Shown: positions 1 to 6,223, counted from the first letter of the stretch. The stretch is DNA of 6,250 nt from Acidobacteriaceae bacterium (GCA_019239585.1 JAFAZU010000313.1:1-6250), one strand, 5' to 3'. Notes: generated by a model from the letters alone, not told the origin. Numbers and translations are program-made.

Positions 1-2047
1 GCGTAACTACGAAAGAAAGAACTGTTATTCCGGCAACAACCAACAAGAGGGCAACGACTAATCGGCTCAGGTCTCCCCTCACAAGTTTCCTGCTGGCGAA
101 ACTGCCGATTCCGCTGGAAAGAAGCATGGAGAAGATAATCACTGTCAGGGCATACGTCGGGTGGCCCAGGAAAAGCACAAATTTCTGAATCAACGCGACC
201 TGGATCAAAATATAACCCGCTCCAATAAACAGAAAAAACAGCAAGGCGCTGATGCTGCTTGCGGATCGAGGCAAACGGTCACGCAGCAGGAGCGGAGGCA
301 GGCACATAATAATCAGCGTTGCCAGAATACTGATGCCCAGCGAACCAAAAAGTACGGGAAGCGCTGAGTTTATCTTGTAGTCTTCCGTCGCACGGGAGGC
401 ATGAAGAACAAAACTCCACAAGTCACGGGGCTGAACCGTATAAAAGAAGAAGGGCCGGTCATCAGAAACCGGTCGCACGTCAAAGGGGTACGAAGCGAAG
501 AAATGAGGGAGATTGCTTGTTAGCAGCATGGTACGGAAAGGACTTACTGTATCGGTACCCGGCGAATACACAACTTGCATATGACCCGTTGCAGCCGCGC
601 TTTCTAAACGTTGAAGATCGGCTCCTCCAAATGGAGTGCGAGACACCAGAATGGTATCCTGCGCTCCCCATCCCTCTAGCTTTTGCACATCTGCGCGAAC
701 AACAGCCACATTCCGCCAAGGTTCATTCTGCCCCAGTTGTTTGAGCGCAGCCTGCGCGAGCGACACTACCCGTAGCGACTCACGCGGGGGATTAAACCCC
801 CAACGAGTGAATGCGAGAACGCCATTGTTTTCCAGATGCGACAAGTAATCAACAAAAGCTTCCGTCGTATAAAGATTGTTTTCGGATAAAGCAAACGCCC
901 CGGCTGCCGTGGAGGCCCACGTATCAACCAGGGTCGCCTGAATCACCTGAAAATGTCGCTGTGACCGCCGGATAAAAGCGCGTCCGTCTTCCACAAAGAT
1001 CTTCACTTCTGGCCGGAAGTAGAGCCGATTGCTGTATTGCGGAAACCTTCGCCGCATAATCACGTTGGCGATAATCGGGTTGATCTCGACTCCCGTAATG
1101 TCCTGACTCCCCGCCGCTAGCGCACGCGCTACATCCCAGCCGCCGCCTGGTCCGATGATAAGCGTACTCGCTCCTGGCCGCAACAGGTAGGGAACGCCTG
1201 GACCTTGATACTCTAACCCAAACCTTTCCTCTGAAGACAGGTGCGCAAAGTTGAAGGAGGGAATGCCGGTCGCGGCATCGGCGTCGATCACAATGCTTTT
1301 TAGGCCGCTGCCCGGCTCAGGTTTAATAGCAATACGGGAAAAGCTATTCCATTGATGGAACTCCTCGCCCTTTAATGACTGTCCCTTGGCATATTTCACA
1401 TCCAGCACGAAGAATTTGGCATTGTAAGCGATCAATGCGACCAGGAACAATCCAATCAACACCGCCACAACGCGCCCACGTGGTGAATGGTTTAAATGGA
1501 ACCAGATCGCGGACGAGACCGCAAACAGCACCGCTGCCACTAAGATCGTATTCGGCCCGCCGAACCACTCTAAAAGCGGCACCAGGAGCGCGCAGCCCGC
1601 CGCCGCGCCAATCAGATCAAAGAAGTATGTGCGGTGTACTCGCTCTACTGTGTCGGCGATCACCAGTGAAAGGATTGTTCCCGAAAAGAAAAACGGAAGG
1701 GCCGCCACAAAATAAGCGATCGTGAGTTCACCCGGCCCCAAATATCCGGTCCGTGTCAACAGAAACCACAAGCAGAAAACGCATATGAGAGCATTAACTG
1801 CGGCCAGAACGCCCACTTTCTCAAACAGAGTGCCCTGCCATCCCGCGACCAGATAGGAAAACACGCCGCCTGCTCCCAGTCCAAACAAAGCGATGGAGAT
1901 CGCCAGAAAGGCAAAATGGTAGAAGTAAATCACCGAGAAAATACGTGTCAAGGAGAGTTCAAGCAGAATCGTCGCCAGCGAGGTGGCGAGAATGCCGAAG
2001 TAAATCTGGGGCCAGTGTCTTCGTCGGTGCAAATGCACGGCCGTCAT
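1..2047 (-). CDS. Membrane-embedded spermidine-synthase-like protein (partial, C-terminus beyond left edge)
   Basis: One uninterrupted minus-strand frame of 682 codons reaches the window edge without a stop. Residues about 15-210 hold six or seven hydrophobic segments, beginning with the LLELSLTRIFSV and FLAISIALFGLGAGG signatures of membrane spermidine-synthase-like proteins. A soluble Rossmann-type SAM-binding core follows: GPGGGWDV at 299-306, VEINP at 320-324 and EDGR at 353-356. A DDRPFFF motif lies at 529-535, and four more hydrophobic segments lie at about 564-588, 601-620, 632-648 and 663-681. The fold suggests transfer of an aminopropyl or methyl group from a SAM-type donor, but the substrate is unknown. 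The canonical spermidine-synthase loop (consensus DxxDP) reads TLVDTW at 372-377, so one of the two usual acidic residues is missing and true spermidine synthase activity is doubtful. The start is the only ATG near the N-terminus; a stop (TAG) lies ten codons upstream. No strong ribosome binding site precedes it: AGAGG is about 24 nt away and lies in a hairpin. It sits 74 nt after infA on the same strand. Family is confident, function is not. Confidence 0.85.
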   Translation of the reverse strand, partial: MTAVHLHRRRHWPQIYFGILATSLATILLELSLTRIFSVIYFYHFAFLAISIALFGLGAGGVFSYLVAGWQGTLFEKVGVLAAVNALICVFCLWFLLTRTGYLGPGELTIAYFVAALPFFFSGTILSLVIADTVERVHRTYFFDLIGAAAGCALLVPLLEWFGGPNTILVAAVLFAVSSAIWFHLNHSPRGRVVAVLIGLFLVALIAYNAKFFVLDVKYAKGQSLKGEEFHQWNSFSRIAIKPEPGSGLKSIVIDADAATGIPSFNFAHLSSEERFGLEYQGPGVPYLLRPGASTLIIGPGGGWDVARALAAGSQDITGVEINPIIANVIMRRRFPQYSNRLYFRPEVKIFVEDGRAFIRRSQRHFQVIQATLVDTWASTAAGAFALSENNLYTTEAFVDYLSHLENNGVLAFTRWGFNPPRESLRVVSLAQAALKQLGQNEPWRNVAVVRADVQKLEGWGAQDTILVSRTPFGGADLQRLESAAATGHMQVVYSPGTDTVSPFRTMLLTSNLPHFFASYPFDVRPVSDDRPFFFYTVQPRDLWSFVLHASRATEDYKINSALPVLFGSLGISILATLIIMCLPPLLLRDRLPRSASSISALLFFLFIGAGYILIQVALIQKFVLFLGHPTYALTVIIFSMLLSSGIGSFASRKLVRGDLSRLVVALLLVVAGITVLSFVVT

Positions 2048-2062
2048 CTGGACTGATGGGAG

Positions 2063-2076
2063 AGAGGACAACCTCT
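2063..2076 (-). promoter_or_regulatory. Small hairpin in the leader of the membrane spermidine-synthase-like gene
   Basis: A perfect 5-bp inverted repeat, AGAGG-ACAA-CCTCT on the plus strand, lies in the 74-nt gap after infA. Read on the minus strand, the 5' arm AGAGG is the only Shine-Dalgarno-like sequence ahead of the ATG at 2047, but it is paired in the stem and about 24 nt from the start. It could be a weak translational control element or chance. It lacks a downstream T run, so it is not an intrinsic terminator. Confidence 0.25.
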
Positions 2077-2121
2077 ATGGTAGTGCTTTTCCGCTCAACA
2101 ACCCGACAAAAAGATGGATAC

Positions 2122-2340
2122 TTACTTGTGCCGGTAGGTGATGCGTCCCTTGGTGAGATCGTAAGGCGACATCTCCAAAGTCACTCGGTCACCGGCTAGA
2201 ACGCGAATTCTGTTGCGCCGCAGCTTACCTGCCAAGTGCGCCAGAACGGTTCGGTCTTGATCGAGTTGCACGCTGAACAAACCGCTGGGGAACTTCTCGA
2301 CCACTGTTCCCGTTACTTCAATGCTGTCTTCTTTACTCAT
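2122..2340 (-). CDS. infA: Translation initiation factor IF-1
   Basis: The 72-residue product has the usual IF-1 length and is recognisable throughout as the S1-like OB-fold factor. It starts MSKEDSIEVTGTV, carries AHLAGKLRRNRIRVLAGDRV at about 34-53, and ends in SPYDLTKGRITYRHK, matching the conserved IF-1 tail. IF-1 binds the 30S A site and works with IF-2 and IF-3 in initiation. An AAAGG four bases upstream of the ATG is a reasonable ribosome binding site. A TATACT -10 candidate lies about 50 nt upstream, within an inverted repeat. The gene stands outside a ribosomal-protein cluster: the divergent neighbour is a cytochrome c gene, and downstream on the same strand is the membrane spermidine-synthase-like gene. 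It may therefore be a relocated single copy or a second infA; the window cannot decide. The identification itself is secure. Confidence 0.97.
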   Translation of the reverse strand: MSKEDSIEVTGTVVEKFPSGLFSVQLDQDRTVLAHLAGKLRRNRIRVLAGDRVTLEMSPYDLTKGRITYRHK

Positions 2341-2379
2341 TCAACCTTTGTTAGATTCCGAGTTCATCTCCTGTGATTC

Positions 2380-2396
2380 CGCTATGAAGTATAGCG
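2380..2396. promoter_or_regulatory. Inverted repeat overlapping the putative infA -10 box
   Basis: CGCTAT-GAAGT-ATAGCG is a perfect 6-bp inverted repeat with a 5-nt centre. It contains the TATACT -10 candidate of infA (2393 to 2388 on the minus strand). Such a position fits an operator, where a bound repressor would block RNA polymerase, or a hairpin near the 5' end of the transcript. No T run follows, so it is not a terminator. The repeat is certain; its function is inferred. Confidence 0.35.
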
Positions 2397-2415
2397 CAAG
2401 AGGGCGACTAAACTC
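2388..2415 (-). promoter_or_regulatory. Putative infA promoter
   Basis: On the minus strand TATACT (2393-2388) matches five of six bases of the sigma-70 -10 consensus. Upstream at 16-nt spacing the -35 position reads GAGTTT, a poor match to TTGACA, so activation or an alternative sigma factor may be involved. The predicted transcript start, near 2381, would leave a leader of about 40 nt before the infA ATG. Confidence 0.4.
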
Positions 2416-2418
2416 CGC
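2407..2418 (-). repeat. Outward-facing element GCGGAGTTTAGT, copy ahead of infA
   Basis: Read on the minus strand this is GCGGAGTTTAGT, and 11 of 12 bases match the copy at 2478-2489 on the opposite strand. It overlaps the -35 position of the putative infA promoter, with 13 nt between it and TATACT. Its orientation and position suggest a promoter element or activator site shared by the two divergent genes. Confidence 0.4.
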
Positions 2419-2477
2419 TTTATGCCTGCATTATTTGATTGAGCGCAATGTGCGAGACGACTCTTGGCTATATGCTT

Positions 2478-2489
2478 GCCGAGTTTAGT
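2478..2489 (+). repeat. Outward-facing element GCCGAGTTTAGT, copy ahead of the cytochrome gene
   Basis: The plus-strand copy matches 11 of 12 bases of the copy at 2407-2418 (one C/G difference) and points toward the cytochrome gene. At the same 13-nt distance downstream lies GGTACA (2503-2508), which shares the central TAC with the infA TATACT box. A start near 2515 would leave a leader of about 20 nt holding the ribosome binding site at 2524-2529. Centre-to-centre distance between copies is 71 nt. Confidence 0.4.
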
Positions 2490-2523
2490 ACCTGAGAACA
2501 CCGGTACAGAGCAAAGTCAGAGA

Positions 2524-2529
2524 AGGAGA
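2524..2529 (+). promoter_or_regulatory. Ribosome binding site of the cytochrome c gene
   Basis: AGGAGA lies six bases before the ATG at 2536 and is the strongest Shine-Dalgarno sequence in the window. It fixes the start at 2536 rather than at the in-frame TTG at 2464, which has no comparable site and would place 24 non-signal-like residues ahead of the signal peptide. Confidence 0.85.
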
Positions 2530-2535
2530 ATCATA

Positions 2536-3288
2536 ATGAAAGCACAGCAATTTGTCAAAACGGCGGCGCTGGCTGCCGTAACACTGGGTGTGATTATTCT
2601 GACAGGAGCGTTGGGCAATTCCGGGCGTGTACAGGCGCACGACGACGATGATGAGGCCTCATTGGTTCAGCGTGGCTTCGAAATAGCGCCAGTCCCGCTG
2701 AATCTTGAAGGGAAAAACCGGGAGTTGGTGGGCCTGGGTAGTTATTTTGTTAATGCTGTTGGCGACTGCAATGGTTGCCACACCGGCGGTGGTCCTCCAA
2801 ATTTCAACTATGCTGCTGGAGGAAATCCTTATTTTGGCCAGAAGACCAAAGTTGATCCGACCGTCTACTTGAGTGGGGGACAGGATTTCGGTCCTGTCGG
2901 AACTCCCACCGGAGCTTCTGGGTATGCAGGTCCACACATCATCTCCCGAAATTTGACACCGGATAAGACCGGACGGCCGGAAGGGGGCCACACGCTTCAG
3001 GAATTTAAACAAATTATGCGGCACGGCACGGATTTCGATCACCTCCATCCAACCTGTACAGCAGCGCAACTGAAGCAGATTGAAGCAGGCACACAGCCTT
3101 TCCCCAATTGCATCCCAACGTCACCCGACAACCCAGCAGATGGCAATGTCCTCCAGGTCATGCCATGGCCGACGTTCGCGAATATGACCGACCATCACCT
3201 TGACGCTATCTACGAGTATCTAAGCGCAATCCCTTGCATCGAAGGCCCTGAAGACCCAAAGGACCCGCTGCATAATAATTGTCATTAA
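2536..3288 (+). CDS. Exported mono-heme cytochrome c
   Basis: The 250-residue protein begins with a typical Sec signal peptide: basic MKAQQFVK, a hydrophobic core to about residue 26, and likely cleavage after VQA at 34, leaving an acidic HDDDDE N-terminus. One heme c motif, CNGCH, lies at 78-82. Met209 in VMPWPTF is the likely distal axial ligand. A terminal helix TDHHLDAIYEYLSAIP (218-233) completes a class I cytochrome c fold resembling the cytochrome subunits of periplasmic dehydrogenases. It probably carries electrons in the periplasm; the partner is not in the window. Between heme motif and ligand there is a long segment with SRNLTPD at about 137-143 and a Cys-bounded stretch (C174, C192). 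Further cysteines at 234 and 249 are outside the heme motif and could form disulfides. The SDR 104 nt downstream may be co-transcribed. Heme binding is confident, the physiological role unknown. Confidence 0.9.
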   Translation: MKAQQFVKTAALAAVTLGVIILTGALGNSGRVQAHDDDDEASLVQRGFEIAPVPLNLEGKNRELVGLGSYFVNAVGDCNGCHTGGGPPNFNYAAGGNPYFGQKTKVDPTVYLSGGQDFGPVGTPTGASGYAGPHIISRNLTPDKTGRPEGGHTLQEFKQIMRHGTDFDHLHPTCTAAQLKQIEAGTQPFPNCIPTSPDNPADGNVLQVMPWPTFANMTDHHLDAIYEYLSAIPCIEGPEDPKDPLHNNCH

Positions 3289-3392
3289 AATCGGCCTGGA
3301 CGCGAGTAGCTTTCGGATGGAGGCTGCCCCCTTCGCAAAATTCCCGGATAACATCCAAACCGGTCCTATGCTCTACTGGTTGGCGGTATTCC

Positions 3393-4226
3393 GTGGCAAT
3401 CGAAACAGAGGAGTTCAAAGGCAAAAACGTCCTGATCACCGGCGCTGGACGCGGCATCGGTAAACGGCTTGCCCTCGGCTTTGCGCGTTTGGGCGCCAGA
3501 ATTGCCCTGATTAGCCGCAGTAAAGCGGAACTCGATCTGGCCCACATTGAAATTGAACAGGCAGGCGGAAATGCGCTCCGCATTAAAGCGGATGTGTCTG
3601 ATCCGGAACAACTCATACTAGCCGTTGACCGCGCCCGTGTTGTTTTAGGCGGCACTCCGGATATTCTGATCTGCGCAGCCGTTATTCCCGGTCCTTTCGG
3701 TGAATTCTTGAGTTCATCCCTCCAATCCTGGACGGAAGCGATGCAGGTAAACCTTCTCGGCGTTGTGTATTCGTGCCGCGCCGTACTGCCCCCGATGGTT
3801 GAAAAACGCTCCGGCAAAATTATTATCCTGACCTGTGAAAGCGACCATGCGCCGAAAACGAATTTTTCCGCTTACACCACTTCGAAAACTGCGGTTGTGC
3901 GCTTTGCCGAAGCGCTGGCAGCAGAAGTGCTCAACCACAATGTGCAAGTCAACTGCTTCGACCCAGGGCCGGCCTACACCAGCTTTACCGATGAAATTAT
4001 CAGAGCGGAAGATCGCCTGGATTCGCGTATGGTCGAGGCTGCGAAGGAAACGCGGCGAACCGGCGGAGCATCACCCGAAGCTCAAATGGAACATGTCGCT
4101 TTTCTGGCCTCCGAACGCTCCAATCACATCACAGGCAAGCTGATTCACGTCAAGGACAACTGGAAACAGTTAACCCATACCACGCTCCGCCCCGACACTT
4201 TCACGCTCCGGCGGGTCGGCAAATAG
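3393..4226 (+). CDS. Short-chain dehydrogenase/reductase (SDR), atypical active site
   Basis: The 277-residue product has the classical SDR length and fold. The nucleotide-binding motif TGAGRGIG is at 16-23, an ADVSDPE segment corresponds to the acidic adenine contact, YTTSK at 161-165 supplies the catalytic Tyr and Lys, and DPGPAYT matches the conserved PG region. It should use NAD(P)H to oxidise or reduce an alcohol/carbonyl; the substrate is unknown. Two key sites depart from the family. The NNAG motif is replaced by CAAV (in DILICAAV), and the residue 13 before the Tyr, normally the catalytic Ser, is Cys148; Thr147 and Ser150 are nearby. The C-terminal LRRVGK tail follows a GKLIHVKDNW segment seen in some sugar-cluster SDRs. 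I chose GTG at 3393 because the homologous N-terminus begins there and a GGCGG lies six bases upstream. The frame is open back to a TTG at 3279, but that extension does not look like protein. No terminator is visible in the 104-nt gap after the cytochrome. Confidence 0.85.
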   Translation: MAIETEEFKGKNVLITGAGRGIGKRLALGFARLGARIALISRSKAELDLAHIEIEQAGGNALRIKADVSDPEQLILAVDRARVVLGGTPDILICAAVIPGPFGEFLSSSLQSWTEAMQVNLLGVVYSCRAVLPPMVEKRSGKIIILTCESDHAPKTNFSAYTTSKTAVVRFAEALAAEVLNHNVQVNCFDPGPAYTSFTDEIIRAEDRLDSRMVEAAKETRRTGGASPEAQMEHVAFLASERSNHITGKLIHVKDNWKQLTHTTLRPDTFTLRRVGK

Positions 4227-4229
4227 TAA

Positions 4230-5366
4230 CTACTTCGTCGAAAAACGATAAATCGTCGTGCTATGAAACTGCTGCCCGGGTTTCAGTTCGGTGCTGGGAA
4301 AGTTCGGATGGTTCGGTGAATCCGGGAAGTGCTGGGTTTCCAGGCACAAGGCGCTTCGAAACTGGTAGGCACCGCCGATTCCCTTTGTCTGCCCGTTCAG
4401 GAAATTGCCGGTATAAAACTGAATCCCCGGCTGATCCGTAAACACTTCCAGGACCCGCCCGGTCGTCGGCTCCTCTACTCGCGCTGCTGCTTTCGACAGG
4501 CTGCCGCCGGTGTTCAGCACAAAGTTGTGGTCGTATCCCTTGCCAAGCTTTAACTGCTCGTTATTCTGATCGATGCGCTCGCCAATACGAGTTAATTTTC
4601 TAAAATCAAACGGAGTTCCTGCCACGCTTTGCAGTTTCCCGGTCGGAATCAGTGTGGCATCCACAGGCGTAAACTGGTCAGCCGCCAGCATCAGGCTGTG
4701 GTTCAACACCGTGCCGCTTCCTGGTCCCGCCAAATTGAAGTACGAATGATTCGTCAAGTTAAGGACTGTATCTTTATCGGTTGTAGCCGAATAATCAATC
4801 CTCAAATCGTTCCCCTTGCCGAGCGTGTACCGGATCGTTACGTTCAGATTGCCCGGAAAGCCTTGCTCTCCGTCCGGGCTCAAGTAGTGAAGCTCAAGCG
4901 CGGGCGCGTTCGCCGTAGAAACATCCTTCGCCTGCCAGATCCGCCGATTGAACCCGATCGTGCCGCCATGCAATGAGTTCGGGCCATCGTTGGTCGGAAC
5001 CTGATAGGTATGGCCATTCAGCGTGAACTTTCCATGCGCCAGCCTATTTCCGTAACGTCCGATCGTAGCTCCGAAATAGGAAGTGTTTTCTTTGGCCGCA
5101 TAGCCGTCAACGTTGTCAAAGCCAAGCACCACATCGCCGAAGTTTTTGTTCTTATCCGGCACTTTGACACTCGTGATTGTGCCTCCGTAATTAGTGATGG
5201 TCACCTCCATTCCGGAAGCGTTTCGCAAGGTATAAAGCGAGACCGCTTGGCCATCCGGAGCCTTTCCAAATGGCCGCTGTTGGAGCTTCTGAGCCCATTG
5301 CGGCGTGGCGGCTATCGTAAGCAACGAAATTGATAAAGAGAGAAATGTCAGCGGCTTTTCAAGCAT
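4230..5366 (-). CDS. galM: Secreted aldose 1-epimerase (mutarotase)
   Basis: The 378-residue protein is an aldose 1-epimerase with an added signal peptide: hydrophobic residues about 6-20 and probable cleavage near QWA at 25, so it should act in the periplasm or outside the cell. It would interconvert alpha and beta anomers of sugars such as galactose or glucose. Visible family motifs are ITNYGG (57-62), GRYGNR (103-108), SLHGG with His133, LTNHSYFNLAG with His207 (the expected general acid), GYDHNF with Asp279, and LETQHFPDSPN with Glu343 (the expected general base). All expected catalytic positions are present and the length is normal for the exported form. It follows rnc by 41 nt on the same strand and may be co-transcribed. 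Its end converges on the SDR with only 3 nt between stop codons. The ribosome binding site is weak (AGAAAG, separated from the ATG by a small hairpin). Confidence 0.93.
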   Translation of the reverse strand: MLEKPLTFLSLSISLLTIAATPQWAQKLQQRPFGKAPDGQAVSLYTLRNASGMEVTITNYGGTITSVKVPDKNKNFGDVVLGFDNVDGYAAKENTSYFGATIGRYGNRLAHGKFTLNGHTYQVPTNDGPNSLHGGTIGFNRRIWQAKDVSTANAPALELHYLSPDGEQGFPGNLNVTIRYTLGKGNDLRIDYSATTDKDTVLNLTNHSYFNLAGPGSGTVLNHSLMLAADQFTPVDATLIPTGKLQSVAGTPFDFRKLTRIGERIDQNNEQLKLGKGYDHNFVLNTGGSLSKAAARVEEPTTGRVLEVFTDQPGIQFYTGNFLNGQTKGIGGAYQFRSALCLETQHFPDSPNHPNFPSTELKPGQQFHSTTIYRFSTK

Positions 5367-5370
5367 AATG

Positions 5371-5384
5371 GCGAATCAGTTCGC
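5371..5384 (-). promoter_or_regulatory. Hairpin just upstream of the aldose 1-epimerase start
   Basis: GCGAA-TCAG-TTCGC is a perfect 5-bp inverted repeat with a 4-nt loop in the 41-nt gap between rnc and the epimerase gene. On the minus strand it lies between a purine-rich AGAAAG (5390-5385) and the ATG, 4 nt before the start. Folding would shorten the distance between the two. No T run follows, so it is not an intrinsic terminator. Confidence 0.3.
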
Positions 5385-5407
5385 TTTCTAGTGTATGTTG
5401 AGGCGTA

Positions 5408-6223
5408 TCAAACAATCGAATCAATCGAACTTTCCACCTTGGGGCTGTCTTCTGCCGGGCTCTCGCTTGACCTGAGCTGCTCAATCAGCATCTGGGCCGC
5501 AAGCTGGCTGGCAGTTTTCTTCGAGCTTCCCGCGGCTCGGCTGCGAAAGCGGCTCCCAATCGCTACTTCCACCGTAAAAACTTTTGCATGCTCAGGCCCG
5601 CTCGTTCCCACAATCGTGTATTTCGGTGTTGGCAGGCCTTGGGATTGCGCTTCTTCCTGCAGAATGCTCTTATAATTTGAGAGCTCGAAGGATGCCAAGT
5701 CGTTTTCGTCATCCAAAGGTTTTAAAACATGGGCCAGAATAAAATTCCGCGTCGGTTCAAAACCGCCATCCAGATAGATTGCTGCAATGACAGCTTCAAA
5801 AGCGTTTGCCAACAAGGTCCGCCGTTCCCGGCCGCCATTTCGATCCTCGCCCTTGCCTAATAAGAGGTGATCGCCAAGCTGAAGGGAGCGGGCGCATTGA
5901 AACAGGTAATTCGCGCTGACCAGGTGTGCTTTCCATTGTGACAGTTGCCCTTCATTTGCTGCCGGGTACTGTTTCAGGAGCGCTTCACTAACGACAAAGC
6001 CCAATATCGCATCACCCAAGAACTCAAATTGTTCATTGTCGCGCCTGCCTTCATGAGGACGACCGGCAATGGATGAATTCTCGGCAGTTTGCCCCTCCAC
6101 TGCCGGAATGCGCTGAAACCGCTCAGCGCTCCAGGATCGGTGTGTTAAGGCACGCTGGAGCAGCGTTCGGTCCCGAAACTGATAATTGATGCGTTGCTCC
6201 AGCAGTTCAACACTCGCGTCCAT
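5408..6223 (-). CDS. rnc: Ribonuclease III
   Basis: The 271-residue protein has an RNase III catalytic domain (about 1-170) and a C-terminal double-stranded RNA-binding domain (about 182-250, from SNYKSILQE to LIEQL), followed by a short acidic Ser-rich tail. It would cleave double-stranded RNA in rRNA and mRNA processing in the cytoplasm as a homodimer. The signature NEQFEFLGDA (63-72) supplies Glu64, Glu67 and Asp71, and Glu143 is present. The position equivalent to E. coli Asp114 is Asn140, in LANAFEAV. Between ALTHRSW (25-31) and the signature there are about 31 residues, some 20-25 more than in E. coli RNase III, rich in polar and charged residues. ATG at 6223 places the N-terminus as usual for the family, though the frame is open to the window edge and no strong ribosome binding site is seen. 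The epimerase gene follows after 41 nt. Confidence 0.95.
   Translation of the reverse strand: MDASVELLEQRINYQFRDRTLLQRALTHRSWSAERFQRIPAVEGQTAENSSIAGRPHEGRRDNEQFEFLGDAILGFVVSEALLKQYPAANEGQLSQWKAHLVSANYLFQCARSLQLGDHLLLGKGEDRNGGRERRTLLANAFEAVIAAIYLDGGFEPTRNFILAHVLKPLDDENDLASFELSNYKSILQEEAQSQGLPTPKYTIVGTSGPEHAKVFTVEVAIGSRFRSRAAGSSKKTASQLAAQMLIEQLRSSESPAEDSPKVESSIDSIV

Noticed and set aside
1375..1725. Plus-strand open frame of 116 codons inside the membrane protein gene.
   Set aside because: It is antisense to a conserved coding frame and its translation is low-complexity Arg/Pro/Ser-rich with no recognisable domain.
2341..2367. Minus-strand mini-ORF of eight codons (MNSESNKG) whose TGA directly abuts the infA ATG.
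   Set aside because: Its AGGAG is immediately adjacent to its ATG with no spacing, so initiation there is unlikely. The arrangement is easily due to chance.
2435..2474. Sigma-70-like promoter for the cytochrome gene using TTGATT and TATATG.
   Set aside because: The two hexamers are about 28 nt apart, far beyond usable spacing.
3289..3392. Search for a terminator, promoter or small gene in the gap between cytochrome and SDR.
   Set aside because: I found no strong hairpin with a T run, no convincing -35/-10 pair and no ORF with a ribosome binding site. The SDR frame is open across it but the translation does not look like SDR sequence.
3206..3817. Long minus-strand open frame of 203 codons opposite the cytochrome end and SDR.
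   Set aside because: It is antisense to two well-supported genes, resembles no family I recognise, and has an Arg/Ser/Pro-rich composition typical of a shadow frame.
4236..4256. Possible terminator on the minus strand: ACGA-TTTA-TCGT followed by a T run.
   Set aside because: The stem is only 4 bp and A/T-rich, and it lies inside the last codons of the epimerase gene. Too weak to call.
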